Origin: Bradyrhizobium macuxiense
Lineage (GTDB): Bacteria > Pseudomonadota > Alphaproteobacteria > Rhizobiales > Xanthobacteraceae
Reading direction: 5' to 3'
Assembly (NCBI RefSeq): GCF_001542415.1
Contig: NZ_LNCU01000115.1
Coordinates: 136,507 to 200,506, forward strand
Length of the DNA stretch: 64,000 nt
A model generated the notes under the pieces. It made no database searches. It was not told the DNA's origin and saw only the letters and a program-made list of their open reading frames with translations. Shown one piece after another: positions 38,485-47,511 of this stretch (positions are counted from its first letter, which is position 1; each line of letters begins with the position of its first letter). The translations under genes and the position numbers were made by a program.

Positions 38485-39009
38485 TTGTCAAGCTCGAAAT
38501 CGCGCGATGACTTGCTGCAGGAGCTTGAGAAGGCGATGCGCCGCTCGTCGGCGCAGGGGGTGATGTTCGGCCAAGTCGTTGCAAACATGGCCGGAATTTC
38601 CAACTCCGACATGGAGTGCATGGACATCCTCAACCTCGAGGGGCGGGTGACCGCCGGGCGTCTCGCGGAAGTGACCGGACTGACCACGGGCGCCATCACC
38701 GGGGTGGTGGATCGTCTGGAGAGGGCCGGCTATGTGCGCCGCGAGCGCGACGAAAGCGACCGGCGCAAGGTTTTCATTTCGGTGGTGGAGGAGAAGGCGG
38801 TCGAGATCGGCAAGTTCTACGTGCCGATGCAGGAGGCGATGCACCGCCTGTGGACCAGCTACAGCGACGACGAACTGCGACTGCTGCTGCGCTTCGCCAA
38901 TGACGGCTACAAGGGCGTGCTGGAGGCGACCGAGGCGCTGAAGGCGGTGATCGACACGCCGCCCGAGAAGCGCGCCAGTTTCAAGATGCCGCCGAAATCT
39001 CGGCGTTGA
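38485..39009 (+). CDS. MarR-family regulator
   Basis: 174 residues from a TTG at 38485. Winged helix: MDILNLEGRVTAGRLAEVTGLTTGAITGVVDRLERAGYVRRERDESDRRKVFISV, with the DESDRRK wing motif. It probably represses the divergent monooxygenase and itself through the tandem palindromes. Its last 29 bases overlap the convergent O-antigen-ligase-like gene. Confidence 0.9.
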   Translation: MSSSKSRDDLLQELEKAMRRSSAQGVMFGQVVANMAGISNSDMECMDILNLEGRVTAGRLAEVTGLTTGAITGVVDRLERAGYVRRERDESDRRKVFISVVEEKAVEIGKFYVPMQEAMHRLWTSYSDDELRLLLRFANDGYKGVLEATEALKAVIDTPPEKRASFKMPPKSRR

Positions 39010-40252
39010 GCGATGATGCCGATGTCGCGCGGTAGCGCTCGGCCGCCGCATACATGCCCCACATCGCGCCCAGCATCATCCAGAAGTGCCGCCAATGGTC
39101 GGTATCGATGATGAAGCTTTCGCCGACGATGCCGAGGAACGCCGAGAAGATCGCCAGATAAGCGCGCTGCCAGGGCACGCGCACGAAGATGTAGCGGAAG
39201 CCGGTGATCACGCTGACGAACACCAGCGCCGGATAGCAGACGCCCGAGATCCAGCCGCCCGACATGAAGGCGTTGAGGAAGGAATTGTGGGTGTCTTCGG
39301 GGAAATAAGTGTGGAATTGCAGCGGCCCGATCCCGAAGGGCACCTGCAGCGCCATCTGGGCGCCGAGGATGTGGCGGCCGAACCGGCCGAAGCGGCCTTC
39401 GTCATAGCTCTGGTCGAAGCTCGCGCGCTGCTTGAACATGTCTGCGACCGAGCTGAGCGAGAGCAGCACGGCGACCAGCGCCGCTGCGAGGATGACCGCG
39501 ATCAGCGCCATGACGATGATGCGCGAACGTTGCGCCGGTGAGCGGCTGGTGAACACCATCAGCATCAGCATGAACGCCGAGGTGATGATCAGCCCGCCCC
39601 AGGCCGCGCGGGAGAATGACAGCAGCACCGCGAGCGAGATGATGCCGAACGCGATCGCATTGCGGAACGCCTTGCCGAAGCGATCGGAGACCACGCTCTG
39701 CAGCGTGAACAGCGCCGGCAGGATCAGGAACGCGCCGAGGACGTTCGGATCCTTGAAGGTGCCGCGCGCACGGTCGTAGAGCGTCAGGAGATCATAGCCG
39801 CCGGGCACCAGATGGAAGTAGCCCGCGATGCCCGAGATCGAGGCGATCATCGCACCGACGATCAGGCCGCGGCGCAACATGTCGAGGCGCGCGTCGGTGT
39901 CCTCCGCAATCACCATGGCGAAGAACATGACGGTGATCGCCATGTACCAGGAGGTGAGGATCCAGTTCATCACCTCCGGCTTGTCGAGGAACGGAATGGC
40001 GCCGATGCTGTAGCCGACATTGAGCACGATCAGCGTGAACAGCAGCGGCATGAAGACGAGCCGCATCCGCAAGCCCGTCGCGAAGAACAGGACGGAGGCG
40101 ATCAGCGTGACGAATTCATACGGGCTCGGCTCGAAGAACACGATGGCGACCGACGCGCCGGCGAGCCACACCAATGCCCGCTGCAGCGCCACCACGCCGG
40201 GCGGTGCCGTGATCGGGAAGTCGGACGTTTCGGCTGTTGCCGCATAGGCCAT
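38981..40252 (-). CDS. O-antigen ligase-like membrane protein (EPS)
   Basis: 423 residues from the ATG at 40252. About eleven hydrophobic segments are visible; the long periplasmic loop has RARGTFKDPNVLGAFLILPALFTLQ and, later, PFGIGPLQFHTYFPEDTHNSFLNAF, the conserved features of Wzy/WaaL-type polymerases and ligases. It should polymerise or transfer exopolysaccharide repeat units in the inner membrane. It is part of the minus-strand EPS run. Confidence 0.85.
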   Translation of the reverse strand: MAYAATAETSDFPITAPPGVVALQRALVWLAGASVAIVFFEPSPYEFVTLIASVLFFATGLRMRLVFMPLLFTLIVLNVGYSIGAIPFLDKPEVMNWILTSWYMAITVMFFAMVIAEDTDARLDMLRRGLIVGAMIASISGIAGYFHLVPGGYDLLTLYDRARGTFKDPNVLGAFLILPALFTLQSVVSDRFGKAFRNAIAFGIISLAVLLSFSRAAWGGLIITSAFMLMLMVFTSRSPAQRSRIIVMALIAVILAAALVAVLLSLSSVADMFKQRASFDQSYDEGRFGRFGRHILGAQMALQVPFGIGPLQFHTYFPEDTHNSFLNAFMSGGWISGVCYPALVFVSVITGFRYIFVRVPWQRAYLAIFSAFLGIVGESFIIDTDHWRHFWMMLGAMWGMYAAAERYRATSASSLNAEISAAS

Positions 40253-40290
40253 CGGATACTCACGCAACGCAACACATACACGCAGACGCC

Positions 40291-40403
40291 GTCATTGCGA
40301 GGAGCTCGCGGCAAAATTGCAGAGCAATTTTGCGCTGAAGCGACGAAGCAATCCACCTATCTCCGAGTTGTAGTGTGGATTGCTTCGCTGCGCTCGCAAT
40401 GAC
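40291..40403. repeat. Palindromic intergenic repeat (GTCATTGCGAGG type)
   Basis: GTCATTGCGAGGAG at one end and GCGCTCGCAATGAC at the other, with an internal GCAAAATTGC hairpin. It is a common rhizobial repeat, here between two EPS genes on the same strand. Confidence 0.65.
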
Positions 40404-40424
40404 GAGCGGTCGATTCCGCCAAAC

Positions 40425-41963
40425 TCAATACGCGTTCTCGTTCTTGGTCAGCAGCGAGAACGGTGTCTTGAAGAGAATGTAGAGGTCGAACAGCACCGAC
40501 CAGTTCTCGATGTAATAGAGATCGAACTCGACGCGCTTCTGGATCTTCTCGTCAGTGTCGACCTCGCCGCGCCAGCCGTTGACTTGCGCCCAGCCGGTGA
40601 TGCCGGGCTTGACGCGATGACGGGCGAAGTAGCCGTCGACGGCCTCGTCGAACAGGCGGTTCTGCAGCTTGCCCTGCACGGCGTGCGGGCGCGGACCGAC
40701 CAGCGAGAGGTTGCCTTTGAACACGACGTTGAACAGCTGCGGCAGTTCGTCGAGCGAGGACTTGCGGATGAAGCGGCCGACGCGGGTGACGCGCGGGTCG
40801 TTCTTGGTCACGACCTTGGACGCGGTCGGATCGGCCTGGTGGTGATAGAGCGAGCGGAACTTGAATACGTCGATCCGTTCGTTGTTGAAGCCGAAGCGCT
40901 TCTGGCGGAACAGCACGGGACCCGGACTGTCGAGCCGGATCGCGAGCGCGACCAGCGCCATCACCGGGAGGGCGGCGAGCAGGATCAGGCCGCCGACGAT
41001 GCGGTCGAACAGCCATTTCATCACCAGATCCCAGTCGGTGATCGGCGCCTCGAACACATCCAGCGTCGGGACCTTGCCGACATAGGAGTAGGAGCGGGGG
41101 CGGAAGCGCAGTTTGTTGGTGTGCGCCGACAGGCGGATGTCGACCGGCAGCACCCACAATTTCTTCAGCATCTCCAGGATGCGCGTTTCTGCCGAGATCG
41201 GCAGCGCAAACAGCACGAGGTCGACGCGAGTGCGGCGGGCGAATTCGACGATGTCGTCGACCTTGCCGAGCTTGGGGCTGCCGGCGCACGTATCCATGGC
41301 GCGATCGTCGTTGCGGTCGTCGAACACCCCGAGCACGTGGATGTCTGAATCCTCCTCGGCCTTCAGCGCCTCGATGAGCTGCTCGCCTGCCTTGTCGGCG
41401 CCGACAATGATGGTGCGGCGGTCGAGCCGGCCGTCATGCGCCCAAGCGCGTACCATGGAGCGGAGCAGCAGGCGCTCGACGATCAGGACGGAGAGACCGA
41501 CGAAGAAGAACGACGACAGCCAGACCCGCGACACTTCGCCGCCGAGCTTGACCAGGAAGGACACGCCGATGAACAGCAGGAAGACGAACGTCCATGACGA
41601 AATCATCCGCGTCATCTGGCGGAGCTGGCCGCGGAAGATCTGGACCTCGTAGATGTCGGCGGCCTGGAAGCAGATCACCGCAGTCACCGTCATGCCGATG
41701 ATCGCTGCGATGTATTCCCAGTGGAAGCCGGAGAGCGGCTTGACGTAGGCGAGATACAGGCCGACGCCGACGAGGCTGAGCAGCACGAAATCGGCAATGC
41801 GGACCGCACCGGCGATCACGACCGGCGAATAGGCGCCGCGAACTTTCTGGTTGGTGACGGCGAGCGCGGCCGGCGACAGCCGCCGGCGTCGTTCGACCTG
41901 CGGGCGACCGGTCGTTGCAGACGCCGCGGCGTCCAGCATCGAGCGTGCGTTAAACGGTTCCAC
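40425..41963 (-). CDS. Undecaprenyl-phosphate sugar phosphotransferase (initiating EPS enzyme)
   Basis: 512 residues from the GTG at 41963; ATGs at 41987 or 41993 are possible. N-terminal hydrophobic segments (~50-150) lead to a Rossmann-like CoA-binding-type domain (TIIVGADKAGEQLIEALKAE) and a C-terminal bacterial sugar transferase domain with FGFNNERIDVFKFRSL, RVTRVGRFIRKSSLDELPQLFNV and VKPGITGWAQVNG. It loads the first sugar-phosphate on the lipid carrier (WcaJ/PssY family). It is co-oriented with the GT4 gene. Confidence 0.92.
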   Translation of the reverse strand: MEPFNARSMLDAAASATTGRPQVERRRRLSPAALAVTNQKVRGAYSPVVIAGAVRIADFVLLSLVGVGLYLAYVKPLSGFHWEYIAAIIGMTVTAVICFQAADIYEVQIFRGQLRQMTRMISSWTFVFLLFIGVSFLVKLGGEVSRVWLSSFFFVGLSVLIVERLLLRSMVRAWAHDGRLDRRTIIVGADKAGEQLIEALKAEEDSDIHVLGVFDDRNDDRAMDTCAGSPKLGKVDDIVEFARRTRVDLVLFALPISAETRILEMLKKLWVLPVDIRLSAHTNKLRFRPRSYSYVGKVPTLDVFEAPITDWDLVMKWLFDRIVGGLILLAALPVMALVALAIRLDSPGPVLFRQKRFGFNNERIDVFKFRSLYHHQADPTASKVVTKNDPRVTRVGRFIRKSSLDELPQLFNVVFKGNLSLVGPRPHAVQGKLQNRLFDEAVDGYFARHRVKPGITGWAQVNGWRGEVDTDEKIQKRVEFDLYYIENWSVLFDLYILFKTPFSLLTKNENAY

Positions 41964-42079
41964 GTGTCCACGTCCATTCCTGCGCATGCACATAGGTACG
42001 CGAGCGCAGGGCGAGAATTCCCCCAGGGCGCGACTTAACGGGACAAATCGGAAGAAACGGTTACGGGTGCATGGAATGG

Positions 42080-43219
42080 TTAACGCTTGGCAAATGCGTC
42101 GCGATAGCCGGCCAGAACGCCCTCGACCATGGCGCCTTGCGAGAAGTGCTGGGAGATGCGCTCGCGCAGCTTCTCCGCCCGCGTCGCTGTGGCCGCGGGA
42201 TTGTCGAGCGCGGCCTTGATGGCGTCGGCCATAGCAGCCGCATTGCTTGGAGCGAACAGGGCGTCGGTGTGGGTGTCGAAGATCTCCGGGATGCCGCCGA
42301 CATTGGCGGCAATCATCGGAATACCGGCTGCCGCGGCCTCGATCACCACATAGGGCATGGAATCGCCGCGCGACGGCACGACCAGCAGGCGGCCCTTGGA
42401 AAAGCCGTAGCGCGCCTTGACGTGGCCGATGAAGCGGACGACCTCGCCGAGCGACAGCCGCTTGACCTGCGCCTTGAGCCCTTCGAATTCCTCGCCGTCG
42501 CCGCCCAGCGTCAGCGTCACCGGCTTGCCCTCGGCGCGCAGCTTGGCGACTGCGTCGATCAGGAGGTCGGCGCCCTTGATGTGCCTGAACTCGCCGACAT
42601 AGACGAGATCGGTGGCGTCGTCGGCCCTCGGAACAGGCTCGAATTCTTCGGCGGCGACGCCGTTGAACACACAGTGCACGAGTCCGTTCGGCACCCCGAC
42701 GGTGCGCTGATATGTGTTGCGGGCGAACGCGCTCTCGAACAGGAACAGATCGGTGCTGTTCATCAGCGTGCGCTCGAGCTGGCTGTAGAACTGCCCCTTC
42801 AACGTGTCGAGCGGGTAGTGCAGCGAGCCGCCATGCGGCGTGTAGACCCGGATGACCTTGTGCGAACGCCGCCGCGAGCGGACATAGGCGCCGGCCTTGG
42901 CACCGTGGCCATGCACCACGTCGGGCTTCAGCTTCCAGATCAGGCCGGCGATGCGGGCCCACACCGCGACGTCGCCAAGGCGCGGCTCGCGGCGGATTGC
43001 CACACGGCGGACGCCGAGCTTGAGGCGCGGTGCGATCTCGGTGAGCGCCGCCTCGGCGCGCGCGCCGCCGGTGAGGCTGTCGGCGACGATGCCGACATGA
43101 TGGCCGCGCTCGATCTGGCCGTTGGCGACATCGAGGATGTGACGGAAGATGCCGCCGACCGGCGCGCGGACGACATGCAGAATACGAAGCGGCTGTTGCT
43201 CTTTCCGATCTTCCTCCAT
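42080..43219 (-). CDS. GT4-family glycosyltransferase
   Basis: 379 residues. GT-B fold: N-terminal LRILHVVRAPVGGIFRHILDVA, then VYVGEFRHIKGADLLIDAV and the donor-binding end VVPSRGDSMPYVVIEAAAAGIPMIAANVGGIPEI with the E-x7-E motif. It adds a sugar to the growing lipid-linked repeat in the cytoplasm. The specificity is unknown. It precedes the initiating transferase gene on the same strand. Confidence 0.92.
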   Translation of the reverse strand: MEEDRKEQQPLRILHVVRAPVGGIFRHILDVANGQIERGHHVGIVADSLTGGARAEAALTEIAPRLKLGVRRVAIRREPRLGDVAVWARIAGLIWKLKPDVVHGHGAKAGAYVRSRRRSHKVIRVYTPHGGSLHYPLDTLKGQFYSQLERTLMNSTDLFLFESAFARNTYQRTVGVPNGLVHCVFNGVAAEEFEPVPRADDATDLVYVGEFRHIKGADLLIDAVAKLRAEGKPVTLTLGGDGEEFEGLKAQVKRLSLGEVVRFIGHVKARYGFSKGRLLVVPSRGDSMPYVVIEAAAAGIPMIAANVGGIPEIFDTHTDALFAPSNAAAMADAIKAALDNPAATATRAEKLRERISQHFSQGAMVEGVLAGYRDAFAKR

Positions 43220-43524
43220 CGATCAGAACCAGCGCTGGTTGATGAATACGATGTCGCCGGGACCGACTGGCGCAGCGCGGCGGCGCATGCAGCCCGGCAG
43301 CGCGAGCGCAGCAATCGGATAAGCAAGGGGGGCGCGTGGACCGCGCATTGCAAGGAATCCCGGAAAATATGAGCCTCGATTAACGGCGCTCATGGTTAAC
43401 AAAGGATGACGGTCTCCGCGTTGCTGGGGCAGGTCGCTGTTCCCTCGATTAACCCAGCAGCAACCTTAATGGAGTGTAATCGCCTCGGTTGAGGTGGAGT
43501 CGCGGCGTCCGCGGGAGTGGTGTG
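43220..43524. other. Divergent promoter region of the EPS locus
   Basis: 305 bases between the GT4 gene (minus) and the Wzz-like gene (plus). It is AT-richer than the genes and holds several GATTAAC/GGTTAAC words, but no clear operator or ORF. GGAG at 43514 serves the Wzz-like start. Confidence 0.4.
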
Positions 43525-45933
43525 ATGCAGTTTGCGTTCTGGCGTAGAGGCAAGGAAAAGGCCGTCGTGCAACGGGCGTTGCCGAAGTCTGCGCCCGTTG
43601 CCGGCGAGCCCGCCGCTGCGAAGCCGGCTTTCGCGAATCCCGGTCCGGTCAAACCGGATCGCGCCCCCGAGGCAAGCGATCTCGATCTGCACGCGCTCGG
43701 CCAGGCGCTGGCGCGCCGCCGCGGCTGGATTATCGTTCCGACAGTGCTCGCCTTCGCGCTGTCGCTGGCCGCCGTCAACATCGTCACCCCGCGCTACAAG
43801 TCTGAAGCCCGCATCCTGATCGATGGCCGCGAGAACGTCTTCATGCGGCCGAACGGCGAGCGCGACCAGGACCGCACGGCACTCGACGCAGAGGCGGTGA
43901 CGAGCCAGGTGCAGCTGCTGCTGTCGCGCGATCTCGCACGCGACATCATCAAGAAGAACAAGCTTGCCGAGCGTCCCGAGTTCGATCCGGTGCTGCGCGG
44001 CTTCTCGCCGCTGAAGTCGCTGCTGGCGCTGTTCGGCATCGGCCGTGACCCGTTCTCCCTGACGCCGGAAGAGCGAGTGCTCGATGCCTATTACGAGCGC
44101 TTTCAGGCCTATGCGGTCGACAAGTCGCGCGTCATGGTGATCGAATTCCAGTCGCAGGATCCGGATCTCGCCGCGCGCGTCGCCAACTCCATCGCGGACG
44201 GCTATCTCGTGTTGCAGCAGGCGGCGCGGCAGGACCAGGCCAAATCCGCGAGCACATGGCTCTCGGGCGAGATCGACAATCTGCGCAAGAAGGTTTCGGA
44301 CGCCGACGCGCGCGTCGAGGATTTCCGTTCGAAGTCGGGTCTGTTCGTCGGCACCAACAACACCACGCTGTCCAACCAGCAGATGGGCGAGCTGAACACG
44401 CAGCTCAACAATGCCCGTGCGCTGAAGGCTGATGCCGAGACCAAGGCGCGGCTGATCCGCGAGATGCTCCAGAGCGGCAAGCCGATCGAGGCATCGGAGG
44501 TGCTCAATTCCGAATCGATCCGCCGGCTGAGCGAACAGCGCGCCGCGGTCCGCGCGCAGCTTGCCGAGCAGTCGTCGACGCTGCTCGATAACCATCCGCG
44601 CATCAAGGAGTTGAAGGCGCAACTCTCCGACTATGACCGACAGTTGCGCGACGAGGCGGCCAAGATATCGCGCTCGCTCGAGAACGATGCCCGTGTCGCC
44701 GACGGCCGGGTCCAGGCCTTGTCCGTGAACCTGGACCAGTTGAAAAAGCAGGCGTCATCGAGCAACGGCCAGGACGTGCAGCTCCGCGCGCTGGAGCGCG
44801 AGGCCAAGGCGCAGCGCGATCTGCTCGAAACCTATCTTGCCAAATACCGTGAGGCGACCGCCCGCGAAAATATCGACAGCGCGCCGATCGACGGCCGCGT
44901 CATCTCGCGTGCCTCGGTGTCGAACACGCCGGCCTATCCGAAGAAGCTGCCGATCGTCCTGATCGCGACGCTGGCGACGCTTCTGCTGTCGTCAGGCCTG
45001 ATCATCACCCGCGAACTCCTGCGCATATCTGCGCCTGCCGCGGTCAGCCGCGCTTTCGCGTCGGCCGCAGCGCCGATCAGGCGCCGCGAGCCGGTGATGG
45101 AGCCTGTCTCGGAGCCTGTCTTGGAGCCAGTGGTCGAGGAGCGCCACGAGCCGGAGCTGTCGCGTGGGCGGCAACGGGCGGCGGAGCAGGGGCCTTCGCC
45201 GGAGCCTGAATTCTCGCCAGCGCCCGAGCTGTCGCCGGAGCCCGTGACCGCGCCGGAGCCCGTGACCGCGCCGGAGCCCATGGTCGCGCACGAGCGCGCC
45301 GTCAGCGAGCCGTCGGCGCCTACCGAGCCGGTCAGCGAAATCGACGAACTCGCCGCGCGCCTCGTCGCTGACGGGACCGCCGCCCACAAGATCACGATCC
45401 TCGGCACGGCAGGAGGCGAGGGCGTCACGATGACCGCGCTGACGCTGGCCCGCCTGATGGCTCGCCAGGCCAAGGTCGTCGTGGTCGATCTGGTCGCGTC
45501 CTCGCCGACGCTGACGGCGGCCTCGGTCGATCCGAATGCACCGGGTCTTGCTGAACTGATGCAGGGCGAGGCGACGTTTGCGCAGATCATTACCAAGGAT
45601 CGGCAGTCGCGCGTGCAACTCGTCACCGCCGGACGTCCGGGGTTCGATCGCTCGCTTCTGCAATCGCCGCGGCTGTCGCTCGCGATCGACGCCTTGCTCA
45701 GGGTCTACGATCACGTGCTGCTCGATGCCGGATCGGCCGTCGATTTGCCGGCTGATCTCTTGACCGCGCAGGCGCAGGCCATCGTCGTGCCCGATGCCGC
45801 GATGGCGCAGGACGCACGCAAGATGATGGTCGATCAGCTCAAGGCCGTCGGGTTCTCCCGCGTGACGATGCTGAGCAAGCCGTGCGCGGCATCGGACGTC
45901 GTCGTGCCGGGACCGCGCGTGGTGGCGGCCTGA
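43525..45933 (+). CDS. Wzz/GumC-type polysaccharide chain-length protein with degenerate ATPase domain
   Basis: 802 residues from the ATG at 43525. Wzz domain with TM1 near residues 70-88 and TM2 near 473-492, with a coiled-coil rich periplasmic stretch (about 245-460). A Pro/Glu-rich segment (about 505-600) holds an 18-base tandem repeat. The C-terminal ParA/BY-kinase-like domain starts near 620, but its P-loop reads GTAGGEGVTMTAL (627-639): the GKT/S of Walker A is gone and no Tyr cluster follows. It probably controls EPS chain length without being an active tyrosine kinase. Confidence 0.88.
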   Translation: MQFAFWRRGKEKAVVQRALPKSAPVAGEPAAAKPAFANPGPVKPDRAPEASDLDLHALGQALARRRGWIIVPTVLAFALSLAAVNIVTPRYKSEARILIDGRENVFMRPNGERDQDRTALDAEAVTSQVQLLLSRDLARDIIKKNKLAERPEFDPVLRGFSPLKSLLALFGIGRDPFSLTPEERVLDAYYERFQAYAVDKSRVMVIEFQSQDPDLAARVANSIADGYLVLQQAARQDQAKSASTWLSGEIDNLRKKVSDADARVEDFRSKSGLFVGTNNTTLSNQQMGELNTQLNNARALKADAETKARLIREMLQSGKPIEASEVLNSESIRRLSEQRAAVRAQLAEQSSTLLDNHPRIKELKAQLSDYDRQLRDEAAKISRSLENDARVADGRVQALSVNLDQLKKQASSSNGQDVQLRALEREAKAQRDLLETYLAKYREATARENIDSAPIDGRVISRASVSNTPAYPKKLPIVLIATLATLLLSSGLIITRELLRISAPAAVSRAFASAAAPIRRREPVMEPVSEPVLEPVVEERHEPELSRGRQRAAEQGPSPEPEFSPAPELSPEPVTAPEPVTAPEPMVAHERAVSEPSAPTEPVSEIDELAARLVADGTAAHKITILGTAGGEGVTMTALTLARLMARQAKVVVVDLVASSPTLTAASVDPNAPGLAELMQGEATFAQIITKDRQSRVQLVTAGRPGFDRSLLQSPRLSLAIDALLRVYDHVLLDAGSAVDLPADLLTAQAQAIVVPDAAMAQDARKMMVDQLKAVGFSRVTMLSKPCAASDVVVPGPRVVAA
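45235..45288 (+). repeat. Three 18-base tandem repeats in the Wzz-like gene
   Basis: The unit CCGGAGCCCGTGACCGCG occurs twice exactly and a third time with four changes, encoding PEPVTA-type hexapeptides in the Pro/Glu linker. Confidence 0.75.
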
Positions 45934-45954
45934 CCGCCTCGCGCGCTTTGTCGT

Positions 45955-47283
45955 TCAGTGCGCCATCATAGGCTCGCGCGTGCTCCGCTCGAGCCGCGGA
46001 TCAATCCGCAATCTGATCGCGACAATGGCGCCGATCAATCCGACCACCGCGAGCAGCAGCAGCCCCGCGGTAAATCCGCCCGTCAGATCCTTCAGATATC
46101 CCATGGCGAACGGGCCGGCGAAGCCCGAGAGATTGCCGAGCGAGTTGATGGCGGCAATTCCTGCGGCGGCGGACGCGCCGGTCAGCATGCCTGCCGGCAT
46201 CGGCCAGAACATCGGGGGCACCGCCGAGACGCCGATCTGGGCCAGGCAGAGCAGGACTACGATCAAGACCGGACTCGTCACCACTCCGGCCAGGCCGATC
46301 CCGACGGCGGCCAGCGTCAGCGCCGCAGCGACATGAATCTTCCTTTCGCCGGTCTGGTCCGAATGGCGACCGAGCAGGACCATGCCGATGGCGCCGAACA
46401 CGAACGGCAGTGCCGCGATCAGTCCCGTCTGGGTATCAGTTACACCAAACGCCTTGATGATGGTCGGCAGGAAGAATGCGACGCCGTAACTCGCCGCGTT
46501 GAGGCAGAAGTACACCACGGAGCAGGCGAGAATTCGCATGTCGGTCAGGGCCTGCATGACCGAAATATGCTCCGCCTCCACCGTTCGCTGCCGCTCGAAT
46601 TCGAGCGTGTCCTGTATCCAGCTGACCTCGTCCGGCTTGAGCCAGGTCGCCTGGCGCGGGAAGTCAGGCAGGAACATCAGGACGCCGAAGCCGACCAGCA
46701 CCGACGGCAGCGCCTCGCAGATGAATAGCCATTGCCAACCCTGCAAGCTCAGTCCGGACAGATTGAGCAGCAGTCCCGAGATCGGAGATCCGATGATGCT
46801 CGAGATCGGAATCGCCAGCATGAACAGGCTGATGACACGGGCGCGATACACCGCCGGGAACCACAGCGTCAGATAGAAGATAATGCCGGGGAAGAAGCCC
46901 GCTTCGCAGGCGCCGAGCAGCAGGCGGAGGAAATAGAAGATCCACTCGTTCGATATTCCTGATGCTGCAGACATCGACGGAATGAAGGCGAATGCCGCCG
47001 ATACGATGCCCCAACTGATCATGATGCGGGCAATCCAGCGCCGCGCGCCAAACCGTTCCAGGAGGATGTTGGATGGCACTTCGAAGAAGAAATATCCAAT
47101 GAAGAACAGGCCGGCGCCCAGTCCGAACGCGGCTTCGCTCAAGCCGAGCGACTCGTTCATGTGCAGCTTGGCGAAGCCGACATTGACGCGATCAAGATAG
47201 GCTACGAAATAACAGAGGATCAGGAATGGGATCAGCCGCCGCATGATCTTGCCGATGGCGCGCTTCTCGACATTGTCGGTCAT
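45955..47283 (-). CDS. MFS transporter, anion:cation symporter family
   Basis: 442 residues with 12 hydrophobic segments. DRVNVGFAKLHMNESLGLS and FFIGYFFFEVPSNILLERFGARRWIARIM are typical of the ACS (phthalate/tartrate/glucarate) branch of the MFS. It imports an organic acid, whose identity is unknown. AGGAGG lies upstream of the ATG. It is divergent from the LysR gene, which probably regulates it. Confidence 0.9.
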   Translation of the reverse strand: MTDNVEKRAIGKIMRRLIPFLILCYFVAYLDRVNVGFAKLHMNESLGLSEAAFGLGAGLFFIGYFFFEVPSNILLERFGARRWIARIMISWGIVSAAFAFIPSMSAASGISNEWIFYFLRLLLGACEAGFFPGIIFYLTLWFPAVYRARVISLFMLAIPISSIIGSPISGLLLNLSGLSLQGWQWLFICEALPSVLVGFGVLMFLPDFPRQATWLKPDEVSWIQDTLEFERQRTVEAEHISVMQALTDMRILACSVVYFCLNAASYGVAFFLPTIIKAFGVTDTQTGLIAALPFVFGAIGMVLLGRHSDQTGERKIHVAAALTLAAVGIGLAGVVTSPVLIVVLLCLAQIGVSAVPPMFWPMPAGMLTGASAAAGIAAINSLGNLSGFAGPFAMGYLKDLTGGFTAGLLLLAVVGLIGAIVAIRLRIDPRLERSTREPMMAH

Positions 47284-47511
47284 CGTTCCCGTCCCTCCTG
47301 CTTTGTTGATTTGGCACGCGCCGATATGACCCGGCGACGAGCGCTTCCGCGCCCTCCGGGGAGGGGCCAGCCCTTGCAGGCTATGCGTTCATTGTTGTGT
47401 AATTGAGAGGCGGGTGACTAATGGCATTTGGGAATGGAGCCACGGCGAAACCGTCATGATGCATCGCGGCATGAACGTTGGAACCTTGCCGGGCAGGATG
47501 GCGAAAAGGCT

